DNA of 64,000 nt from Rhynchopus sp. YZ270_cl-10. Lineage: Eukaryota > Euglenozoa > Diplonemea > Diplonemida > Diplonemidae. Both the position numbers and the translations under genes were made by a program. Every line of letters starts with the position of its first letter. The stretch's first letter is position 1. Positions 32,832 to 43,100 of the stretch are shown in pieces. The DNA lies in assembly GCA_964035575.1 (NCBI GenBank), contig OZ037868.1, positions 186,001 to 250,000 of the forward strand, in the 5' to 3' direction. The notes beneath the pieces were generated by a model. The model did no database searches. It was not told the origin of the DNA and worked only from the letters and a program-made list of their open reading frames with translations.

Positions 32832-33140
32832 AAACCAGAGAATCTCATATTTCATGGTAAGGGTACTTTAGAGTGTTTTTGCACACACCTGTGACCCCAC
32901 CGTGGAGAGCAATCGGCTCGCACAATCAAAAGAAAGCAGAGAAAAGGGAAAAAGAAAAAAGACAAAAGTTGGGTACCGTGCGCCTGCGGCGCTACTGTGT
33001 TCCCACTCAAAACACCACAATTTCATCTGAAGTTGGGTTTTCAAACCTGAAAATGACCCTTGTTTACGAGTATGGGTTCATATTTTGCAAAAATTTAAGT
33101 CAATAAAATTTTGTCCATTTTTCCAAAATGACCCCATCAC
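32832..33140. repeat. Dispersed ~310-bp repeat, inverted partner of 21,575-21,905
   Basis: It reads AACCAGAGAATCTCATA, TACTTTAGAGTGTTTTTGCA, GACCCCACCGTGGAGAGCAA, GTACCGTGCGCCTGCGGCGC, GAAAATGACCCTTG, ATGGGTTCATATTTTGC and AAAATTTTGTCCATTTTTCC, which is the reverse complement of the 21.6-21.9 kb copy. It lies within the hAT element. Confidence 0.6.
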
Positions 33141-33821
33141 TTTCTGCAATCGCACCGAATCGGACGATGCGATCGACAAAAACGCCCAAAAACGCACCCC
33201 ATACCCCTTTTTTTTTTCGTGATCTGGACCCCAAAATTTTGGTCAAAATCACGTGATCTGGGAACATGCTTGGTAACAGGGTTTCTGGCCAGAAAAATCC
33301 TGTTTTTGCAGATAATGTGACCCCACCATTTGACGGACGGAGCTCGGAGAAGCCAAACATGAGTGAGAGAGGAAGGGGGAAGTGAGGCCCTGAGGGATAA
33401 CCCCATCCCTCAAAAATTCCTTAACACTCTGTATTAAGGTTTTTAAGGTTGCTTTTGCTACGCACCTTGTACCTACACCCCCCCATACGGGGTCCACCAA
33501 AAAATCGACATTTCCCGCAGAGTTGGACACCAAAGTGTAAGATTTTTTTCGGCGTTGGAAAGATCGCTGCCTTGCTTGGGTTCCGTTCGTTACGTTCCGT
33601 TCGATGCGTTCAGATCGGTTGCGTTGTGTTGGATGCGTTCGTTGCGCGTTCCGTTCGTGGGTGCCTGTTCGTTTCTGTTCAGATCTTTGCGTACATCAAC
33701 CACGATCAATAGGGAGTGTTAAGGATCAGAAAAACCAAATTCTTGCTATTTACAACCCTCCTCAAAAATTTACTTCAATCACTAACACAGACATTACCTT
33801 TTTTTTTTTATACATCATATC

Positions 33822-36800
33822 ATGCCGGGGAAAAGGCGACTGTGTCCGGAGGATGCAGCGGGATCACAAAACATTTTTCTTGCCCTTGGGATGACGGCGA
33901 AGAAGAAGAAAACTGAAGTGAGGAAGGTGGAGACGCCACACACGGACTGTGACACAAACTACGGTTTGTGGTTACAGAAGACGGAGGGGGCGGAGTTGTG
34001 GCGGTCGCTTCCGGGCGGGACAGATGCGGGGTCATTATTTCATGACTTCCTGAAGCATCAAGCCCGGTTGCGCGGGATGAAGTCCGTGCAGCGACTGGGG
34101 AATGCCTGCCTCCACGCCAGCATCAAATACTTTGATGCTTTTCTCTCAGAGGACAATGAGAGAAATGGTGCGGACAGGATGGTTATCCAGGAGATAACCA
34201 AACTGGCAATCACCAGGGCCGAGGAAGAGGTCCAGGCGGAGGTTTCAGCAGCTGAAGAGGTCGGAGTGCAGCAGATGGTCCCAAATGAGCCACCTCCTTT
34301 GATAGCAGAGTTGGACGCGAAGTTGACTTCCCTCGTCGCTGAGCTACAAAGTGATATAGCTGCTGAAGACGAAGAAATAGGATGTGATGTGGTGGTCAAT
34401 GAACGAAAGCAGAGGAAGAAGGAGACGAAGATCAGAGAGTTTGCGCGGTTCAAGTACAAGACCGTCCCCTACTCATCCATGTCCCTTTCAGATATTCGAA
34501 ACGTCTGCAACTCCAACACCACCGCGCCTACTTCTTCTTCCTCCCCCGAACTCCCAGATTCGGTCACGGATGGGATGACGAAGATCGTGTTCGCTAGAAA
34601 CGTCTTGGCGTATCCATGGATCCGTACCACTCCCACAGGCGTCACCTGTGTATGTTGCAATACGAAGGATACGTTGTGGTCGAAGAAGGAGATGCCCTTT
34701 GCAGACTAGCCGCATGACTGCTAAGGCGTCCGCGCATGACGACTCGGCGCCGCATACAAACGCCTGGAACGAGTATCGCGATCGGGAGAAGATGAAGCTT
34801 GAGAACGGGGAAAATGCTGCGCACAAAGAGATGCTGCTGAACGAGAGTACTCAACGCATTTTAAACACACAACACCTCGTGGCGGAAGTTCTTGCCATCG
34901 TGCAGTCCTGCAAGGAGAACAAAGCAGTGCATGCAGGCACGGAAGCCCATATGAACTTTTCGTGTATGTGGAACCAACAAATTAGAGACAAGATCACAGA
35001 GCCCCGCAACCTCTCCGGAAAGGGCATCAACAGGGAAATCCTCCACCTTCTGGGAAGGCGTGCACGTGACAATGTACAAGGGACGCTGGATCGCGCCCCG
35101 TTTGTGGGGTTTTTGACGGATGAAGCACAGGATATCGGGAAATCTGAGCAATATGTTGTACTGTCACAAAGTTGGGATCCCAAAACATGCGCCATCACCA
35201 CCAGATTTTGCGGGATTAAACCTTCAAAGGCAGAGGGAAAAGGGGCACAGCAGGTGGTGAGTCACATTGAGTCAATGACACAGAAGTTCCCATGGTCGAA
35301 GTGCACGTGTATTTGTACGGATGGGTGTTCCACCATGAAGGGGCACCTCTCTGGGGTTCAGCTGCGTCTGAGGTGCCAAAAGTGTGTCAATGCCTTTTTC
35401 ATTTGGTGTTCAGCGCATCGTTTCAACTTGGTGTGTCTCCATTCCGCGAACGAGTTCCCGGTGGTAACGGAAGCGTATGAGGCACTGGGAGTGGCGTATC
35501 GTCTCATCTACCGTGGACACGGTAATGAGAAACTGAAGTACTTCAAAAAGTGCCGTCAAGCACTTGAAGGCTTCTACACGTGGCTCTCCCTGGAACTGAT
35601 CCAACCAGGAACTACGAGATGGATCAGCCACGAGAAGGCAGCGAAGAACCTTCTGGCACTGTACCGGGAAGTGCGTCTCACGCTGGAGAAGATTAAAGCT
35701 GATGGAGGTGATTTGTCTGCGGAAGCAACCAGGCTCGCGAAACTTCTTGAATCTCCTTCGGTCGTTGCCACCCTCATCCTCTTAAGAACCCTTCTTCCCA
35801 CTCTGCGCATGTTCTCCAAGCTGTTACAAAAAAAAGGAATCACATAGGGGTGGCATCAAAACAAAAAACGCGGACAATGTCCGCGTTTTTGGGGAATTTC
35901 AGACCCCCCCCTCCCCCCCCCAAAACGCGGACATTTTTTGTTTTTTTTCCCCCTATTTTTTGCTGGTTTTTGGGTGACGGGGTGCAAATTCGTGACCCAA
36001 ACACAGTTTTTTGGCATTTCCGGAATCCGTCCAGAAAGTGGTGGGGTCAATTTCGAAAATTGGACAATTTTTTGACCACTTAAATTTTTGAAAATATGAG
36101 CCCGGTCACTAATACGTGGGGCCCATTTTCGGCCAAAAAATGCTGCTCAAAAAAATTTTCTTGTGAAAATTTTTCAGCCCCAAAACATGCCGCGATTGGC
36201 ATTTCCGGAATCCGTCCGCGCTGTGGTGGGGTCAATTTGCCGAAATGGCCAAGTTCTTGGTTTTGGTCAAAATGAGTGTAAGGTAAAGGGGACAAGGCAA
36301 ATCCCACAACCCAGATTTTCTCTCTCTGATGCTGAAACCATGAAAATGCGCAAAAACACCGGCATTTGCATTTCCGGAATCCGTCCGTTCTGTGGTGGGG
36401 TCAATTTGCCAAAATGGACAAGTTCTTGATTTTGGTCAAAACCCGTCAGTGTAAGGTAAAGGGGTCCAAGTGTTTGCCTGTAGAAGCACATGGTAGCAGG
36501 GGTTTTAGGGCCCCCATGCGTGTATATTTTGCAAAAAAACGCGGGCATCTTGTATTTTTTATTTTGCCCGAAAACACCGGCATTTGCATTTCCTGAATCC
36601 GCCGGTTCTGTGGTGGGGTCAATTTGCCGAAATGGACGAGTTTTTATAAATTTTGGTCAAAATCGTGTACAACCCCGGTGAAGAAAAAAATTTTCGAGGA
36701 AAAAAAACCCCCAAAATGTCCGCGTTTTCTGGAATTTCAGACCCCCCCCCTCCCCCCCCAAAAACGCGGACATTGTCCGCGTTTTTTGTTTTGATGCCAC

Positions 36801-37725
36801 CCCATACGCAGATCTGCCTATACTGTCGTCTTATTTTTGCAAAGTGTTGAACAAATTCGCGGACGACTACACGAGTGTGGGGAACGAGATGTCCGAAGCA
36901 CAAGCGTACAGTCAGCTGCACACAGAGGTCAACGAGCTCCTTGAGACACCAGAGGGATACAAGCGAGATGAGGAGTTCACGAAGGCGTTTCACAGTGAGG
37001 TTTCAAAACCGTTCGTCCAGAAGCTGGTCCAACAGATTGAGAAGGATCTGGAGAGCTCGGCCGAGATGAGCGGATTTTGTGTCCTGGACCCGCGTTGGGA
37101 GCACTTTGGCGACCAGGCGAAGTCGGAGGAAAAGGTTGCTTCGCTGGCAACCTACTTGGGCAACGCTCAAACTCTCACAATGGATGAGGTTGAGTATGTT
37201 GCCACCCACCCGCTGGTCCCCGCAGCAGGAGGAATAACAGGAGAGCTGGAGGGCATGCTCGCGCTGATTGCCGCCAGAAGATGGAGTACGTTTGGCGACG
37301 TTCTGGACAACGTGTTGAAGGACCCTCAGATTAAGGTCTTGTACCCCGCTACTTCTCGATTTTTGGAGGTGGCGGCCACGCTGCCTATTGGGACAGCTGG
37401 AGTGGAGAGAATGTTTTCTCTCATGAAATTGGTAAAGACTCGTTTGCGAGCTACCATGCATGACGAAACACTGGAGGACATTATGTACACCACCCTCGAG
37501 ATCCCATTCAACTACGACACCGGCATGGACAACGGCGATCTCGAGTTCGTGGTGGACGCATTTAGGAATAACTCCAGTGTGGAAAACGTAGACGCAGACG
37601 GAAGAACACGCGCAGCTAGATACTGCCCCTTCAAAACATACATGGAAGCTATGTTGCGTGTTCGTGCGATGAGAATGCGTACATATGATTCTGTGCAAAC
37701 ACAAACCATCAATATCGATACATGA
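33822..37725 (+). CDS. hAT transposase (BED-type), interrupted by a 957-bp element
   Basis: The first segment (33,822-34,649 or 34,709) starts MPGKRRLCPEDAAGSQ and is acidic and helical, ending in a possible BED zinc-finger start (TCVCCNTKD). The frame then shifts to 34,705-35,846. This is explained either by a 55-base intron (GTATGT donor at 34,650, TTTGCAG end at 34,704, which restores frame exactly) or by a one-base change; the second option keeps a CxxC...HxxxxxH BED finger. The next part has the RNase-H-like core: GFLTDEAQDIGKSEQY, CICTDGCSTMKGHLSGVQ, CSAHRFNLVC and TTRWISHEKAAKNL. Removing the 957-bp insertion and one ATA restores an open frame (KKGIT joined to YADLPILSSYF) into 36,807-37,725. 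That last part holds the hAT dimerisation signature (YPATSRFLEVAATLPIGTAG, VERMFSLMK). Family role: cut-and-paste transposition in the nucleus. Confidence 0.85.
35847..36803. mobile_element. 957-bp non-autonomous TIR element inside the hAT transposase gene
   Basis: The terminal inverted repeats are more than 40 bases and look perfect: GGGGTGGCATCAAAACAAAA, then AACGCGGACAATGTCCGCG. They are flanked by ATA on both sides (35,844-35,846 and 36,804-36,806). A 3-bp duplication is compatible with PIF/Harbinger or CACTA groups, but the termini fit neither clearly. Inside there is no gene, only four direct copies of a ~75-base module (GGCATTTCCGGAATCCGTCC ... GTGGTGGGGTCAATTTGCC ... TTTTGGTCAAAA) at about 36,013, 36,198, 36,361 and 36,580. 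Confidence 0.8.
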
Positions 37726-37962
37726 TCAAGAGTGCACCATGGGGGTGGGATGGGTGGGGAGGGGTTTTTTTTTTGTAATAAAATTTTTTAAAAAAGGAAC
37801 AGAAATCGAAAAAAGTTTTTAAGGGATGAAGGGTTGGGGGTGGGGCCCGCGGGAGGGGGCGAGAAAGCTCGGAATTCGCTTTTTTTTGCCCAAACCGAAT
37901 TTTTACCTCAAACCGATTTTTTTGAAAAAAATCGAAACTTTTAAACTCCCCTGGTCGGTCAG

Positions 37963-38841
37963 CCAAAAAAAAAAAAAAAAAAACACCCCCTGCCCTACTT
38001 CCATATTTTGCTAAAACGAATGCTTCTGGCGAAGCCACGGTACATAATATTTCAAACATCGCGCTTAAAATTGCACTTTTTACAGCCAAACTATGGTATG
38101 AGAAGGGTGGGTGGAATGCAAGCTTGCGCCGCAGGCGCACGGTACGCTACCCTTTTGTTGTGTCCATCAGTGAGTCAGGGCCACCTCCAGATCCTCCACG
38201 AGGAGTTCCCCGGTGATGTGTTCAATGAAAAGGAGAAATACAAACCCCCCCTCGTGACAGTGTTTGGCACATGAACGGCTGTACCGGGGTGGACACCGAT
38301 GCAATCCTGCAATCCATTTTGTGTTACATCATGAAAATCACGTTGATTGTAAAGTTCGAGCAGGTTTTATTATTTTTTTTTTTGGCTTGACCGAGCTCCA
38401 CTGTTGCGTATCCACAAAATTGGTCACGCTGACCGAGTTTTAGTACTAAGCTTGTAGACATGAAGTCTAAGAGAAGGGGTGCTACTTCGTAAGAGAATAT
38501 GGTTTATTCATGATCTCAAAACTAAGAAAAAAGGTTATTTCACGGAGATGGTGGAGGGGATGGTTAAAACGAAAAAAAAAAAAAGAAAAACAAGAAGAGG
38601 GGAAGAAAACGGACAAACGAAGAAAATAAAGAAAGCGAGAAGAAAATGAGGAAACTAAACTATGAAACGAATCAATCCTCGCGCTGGGTGGGAACTAACC
38701 AGATATTTTTCACACAAAAAAAAGGGGGGGGGTACCTAAAAAATGCCAACTAAACTAATCAATCTCAACGTCTGCCCTTGGTCAGCAGTGCTGAAAAAAA
38801 AAAATGGCAAAAAACCCAAGCTGACCCCGCACCCCCCCCTC
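37963..38841. other. Spacer with degraded dispersed repeats
   Basis: No gene is found. It contains a poly-A tract, GGCGAAGCCACGGTACATAA (a relative of 22,309 and 26,733) and GCGCCGCAGGCGCACGGTAC (a relative of 21,742). It also contains a repeat CTCGTGACAGTGTTTGGCAC followed by GGGGTGGACACC and TGCAATCCATTT. The last part is shared with 27,866-27,915 and 52,140-52,190. Confidence 0.5.
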
Positions 38842-40041
38842 TAGGGGGTCCGACTCCTAATAGACTTGTGTATTAAATTTCGTACAAAAAACTCATTATT
38901 AAACTTCTGGTCATCTCCAAGGCAACTGCGGGTGAAAAACACCCTCAGAGTGGGTCACAGGGGGCCTGTGGGCCGAAAAACGACCCAGAAGCCACCCCAG
39001 AATACAAAAAAATGGGAAAAAATAGTGAAAAAACGGCTTTTTGACGGTTTTGGCCATGTTGGGCAAAATAGCGTTTTTTCAAGAAAAAACCAAAAAAACG
39101 GTTATTTTTTGACATCACAAAACCTCCTTTGGCACAAATATACCCCAAAAGTGGCCTGTGAGTCCATTCCAACCTGTTTTGGACATATTTGACACTTTTG
39201 GAAGTGTTTTTTTGGTGTTTTTACGTCAAAAAACATACCCTGGCAATACCCTGACCGCGCTCCGGCAGCATTCCGGCATGCTGTTTGACCCATATAGGGG
39301 TCAAGAAATGGCCAAAAACCCCCGAAAAAGCACTCCGGGAACCCAGATAGTTCCAAATATCCACCAGACACCCACCCAAACACCGCAGAAACACGACAGA
39401 AAGTCGTCTTAAAAAACACACTTTTTTCAAAAAGGCTATTATGGAGCCTGTCTGACGAGCTTTTTGAAAAAAGTGTGTTTTTTAAGACGACTTTCTGTCG
39501 TGTTTCTGCGGTGTTTGGGTGGGTGTCTGGTGGATATTTGGAACTATCTGGGTTCCCGGAGTGCTTTTTCGGGGGTTTTTGGCCATTTCTTGACCCCTAT
39601 ATGGGTCAAACAGCATGCTGGAATGCTGCCGGAGCGCGGTCAGGGTATTGCCAGGGTATGTTTTTTGACGTAAAAACACCAAAAAAACACTTCCAAAAGT
39701 GTCAAATATGTCCAAAACAGGTTGGAATGGACTCACAGGCCACTTTTGGGGTATATTTGTGCCAAAGGAGGTTTTGTGATGTCAAAAAATAACCGTTTTT
39801 TTGGTTTTTTCTTGAAAAAACGCTATTTTGCCCAACATGGCCAAAACCGTCAAAAAGCCGTTTTTTCACTATTTTTTTCCATTTTTTTGTATTCTGGGGT
39901 GGCTTCTGGGTCGTTTTTCGGCCCACAGGCCCTCTGTGACCCACTCTGAGGGTGTTTTTCACCCGCAGTTGCCTTGGAGATGACCAGAAGTTTAATAATG
40001 AGTTTTTTGTACGGTAATTTTACTCACAGTCGGACCCCCTA
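38842..40041. mobile_element. 1.2-kb palindromic foldback element inserted in a C run (11-bp target duplication)
   Basis: The element is an almost perfect inverted repeat: two arms of about 590 bases around a ~20-base centre near 39,437-39,455. The ends are TAGGGGGTCCGACT and AGTCGGACCCCCTA. The flanks on both sides are ACCCCCCCCTC (38,831-38,841 and 40,042-40,052), an 11-bp target duplication. Long TIRs with a 9-11 bp duplication resemble Mutator-like (MULE) non-autonomous elements; that assignment is inference. The outer ~330 bases of each arm (from TCTGGTCATCTCCAAGGCAA inward) are nearly identical to the element at 57,496-58,679, while the inner parts differ. The mirror-image open frames in the two arms are by-products of the palindrome. 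Confidence 0.85.
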
Positions 40042-40151
40042 ACCCCCCCCTCAACCTTAAAATCTGAATTCCTGGATAAGACGCTGTCATACCCAAGTAA
40101 AAAAAGAGGTGCAAATGTCACAAAAGAGTATCAGAAACCCTCAACAGTACC

Positions 40152-43100
40152 CTATGTTTCCTTCTGGACCAGTCCCCAACCGTACATCCTGATGCCATTG
40201 ACTGTGGAGCACGTGTTGCAGTTTTCCCAAACGAGCTTCATTCTCCCAAGCATCCATCTCTTATGCATCGGGCAGTCGTAACTGGCCTTGATGAACTTGT
40301 TGGAGTAGGAGAAGGTGTAAAAGCGGCACCAAGAGTCGTTGTCGTTGGGGAAGCGTGCCTTGTACACCCCTTGCACTTCGTGTTCGATATCGATCGTGGA
40401 GTACTTCCCGTTCCCGTTCCCGCGGAGGTAACGTCCAGGAAGGGTGTCCATGCATGGGCTCTGCTTCGGCAGGCAGCAGCACCGGTCGTTCACCTCGTCC
40501 GTCACACACTTCATCCCCGGGAAGCAGCGGTTCCCCCAGATGCATCCAAAGGTCCTCTTGTGGCACAGAGGCTGGTCGCGTTCAACACCGTCGCACATTT
40601 CCTTCCCTGGCCCAGACGTCTTGCAGCAGGCACCAGGCGAGGCAGTGGGTGGCGCATCCGTTGACATCACCGGCACGTCTGTTTCGGGTGCATCTGTCGT
40701 CGGTGCTAGCGTCGACGGGGCAGGTGTGGGTGGAGACAACGTGGTCGGTGCCGGAGTGGGTGGTGCCAACGTCGTCGGTGCCGGTGTCGGTGGAGACGGT
40801 GTCGCCGGAGCAGGAGTCAGTGGGGGCAGTGTCACCGGTACCTCTGTGGTCGGGGCCGGTGTTGGTGGCGCATCCGTATCCGGAAGGGGAGTCGGCACAG
40901 GGGTGATCGGCGGTGCTGGAGTAGGCTCGAGGGTATCGGGTGCATCAGTGGCGATAGGCTCGGGGGTCGTCGGCACCACTTCTGTTGAGGGGGGGGGGGT
41001 ATTGTTTATTTGGGGGATTGATAACATTGAGCTCTACTGAACGTATTGTTCTATTCGGTTCCATCAAAAGTGCGGCAGGTTTTCCTAAAAAACATACCAA
41101 CTGTGTACAAGACAAAGGTCCCTCCACCACGGATTATGGCAGTTTCGTTGGACGTGATGTGCATCGACTCGACAAAGGGGAGGTGGTGCACCTCCGACAG
41201 CGCGAAGACTTCGTGGGTGTCGATGGCGACAACTCCGAACTCATATGCCGCGAAGAGGATGTCGTCTGCCGTCACTTCCATGAAGCGCGACCCGCGCAGG
41301 TCGCTCACGGCCACACTGCCAATGTACAGTGGTGCTGCCCCACCTGGGGGAAGCGGCACGCCACCTGGTGGCACACCACCACCGAACTGCTGAACCTGAG
41401 CTGCGCGCGCTTGCGGAATCTCACCTCCAAGATTATCAGCGAACGTATCAAGGGCAAGTATGTTATTCTCAATAGGGTCAGAGATGTACACACGCAGAGG
41501 GAACGCTGGCTTCGTGACAGGGTAGATGCCATCGCTAATACCGCTGAAGGTGGCGCCATTCGCTAAGATGCCTGAAGCGAAGGTCTCAATGATGTTGCCA
41601 CTGTCAACGAGGATGGAGTGCAGGCCATTCGACGAGCCAAACCATGCGAACTGCTCGGAGCAGGCGAGGGGGTAGTACTTGGAGTAGGGGAGGACGTCCT
41701 GCGGTGAGGAGATGGTGAGCGGGAGGGCACGGCGGTCCGTCGGGTCTGCTGCAAAGGAGGGGTGCGGGCGGACGCTGTACTCAACTATACCGTTGATGAG
41801 CGTCACGAAGTGCGCCGCGCCGTTGTCGTTCGCACAGATTGCCACAACGTTCTCGTCCTGTGCCGCAGGCCACTGCAGCGCAGACACATGGTAGGTCGTC
41901 AGGTCAGGGTCGCGCTCCACTGTGAACGAGACCGGCCCGTCGCTTGACGTGCTCAACACCTCGGCAATGAGAACCACGTTGATCTCAAGGGTGCCCGGAG
42001 TCGGGTGCACGTACGCAGCACAGCTCGCGTCATGGATGTCACTCAGCTCCGCATCCGCAACCATAAACTCGTGCGTGTACACTCCGTCCTGGTACCTGTA
42101 GCCGTGCACTTGGTTCTGCGGGGTCACCACCACAAGCACGTACTCCGCATTGCACGTGACGTACTTGTATCCTGCAGCCAAGGGGAGGTCTTCGAAGAGG
42201 TCGGCAGTGTTCGCGTGCAGGTTGACACCTGTGGGTGGTGGTAGTAATACATGTTTGGGGAAGCACAAGAGAGAAAAAACGGGTTCAACTGTGCGTTGGG
42301 GAAACTACGGGTTCAAAAAAAAAACCCCCCCCAAGTAAATGCCCCGAATAAGTTTGCCCCCAAATAATAGCTATTTCCCCAAATCACTTTCCCTCCCAGA
42401 TTCAGAGTTTCCGCCAGGATTTGGGGTTTCAGGAATTGGGGGTGGCCATCAAAAAGACCTCCAAAAAAAAATTTTCTCTCCACAAAAGCGAAATCAGAAA
42501 AAGAATTTTTCGTTGATCGCACCGGATTTTTGTGGAGTGTGAAGTGTGAACCAAAAAAAAAATTCTGTGAATAACTCACCAAAACTTCGGGCACACTCAG
42601 ATACGTTTTCATTTTCCTCCCCTACACCCTTTGCAGTTGTTTCAAAAGAAAAAAGAAAAAAAGAAAGGTAAACATAGTGCGTACCTCTGGGAAGCACTGA
42701 AGCAGGCGGGGCATCTGTGGTGCTGTTGCTGCTGCTGTCGCGGATGATGTACACAGAGGCAGATTCGCGGCCACCGCAGCTGAGTGGGAAGTCGTGGTGC
42801 CCTGGGCAGTTCATGTTGCATACACCGTCGTTGTGGAAACCCACGTCGACATGCGAGTCTGTGCAGTAGCAGTCGACACCGTTCTCGATCTCTGCGAAGT
42901 TGTGCGAGCTGTCAGCGGCAAGGCAGTACGCGATGCACATCGACGGCGTCATCTCGAGGTTTGTGTACTTCTTCGAGCGGATGCGGCAAGAGTCGCCATC
43001 GCTGATACAAGCCACGTGGCCGCCGTAGTAGAGGTTCGACACCACAGTTGTGGACCCTCCGCACGACGCGTCGCCGTCGGAGTCACCGGGGCACTGTGCA

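Larger units (their letters stand above)
31865..37954 (+). mobile_element. hAT DNA transposon, 6.1 kb, with 8-bp target duplication
   Basis: The left end is CAGGGGAGTTTAAAA and the right end is its reverse complement followed by one extra G. Both are flanked by TCGGTCAG (31,857-31,864 and 37,955-37,962), an 8-bp target duplication typical of hAT elements. Subterminal sequence also matches in inverted form (TCGGTTTGAGG). The element carries a transposase gene (33,822-37,725) with recognisable BED-like, RNase-H-like and C-terminal dimerisation regions. It has itself been a target: a foldback at 32,070-32,235, a TIR repeat at 32,236-32,612, the dispersed repeat 32,832-33,140 and a 957-bp TIR element inside the coding region. 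It is probably inactive as it stands because of the insertion. Confidence 0.85.

Noticed and set aside
39221-39792. Mirror-image 69-105 residue frames in the palindrome
   Set aside because: They appear identically in both arms because of the inverted repeat, and no domain or start context supports them.
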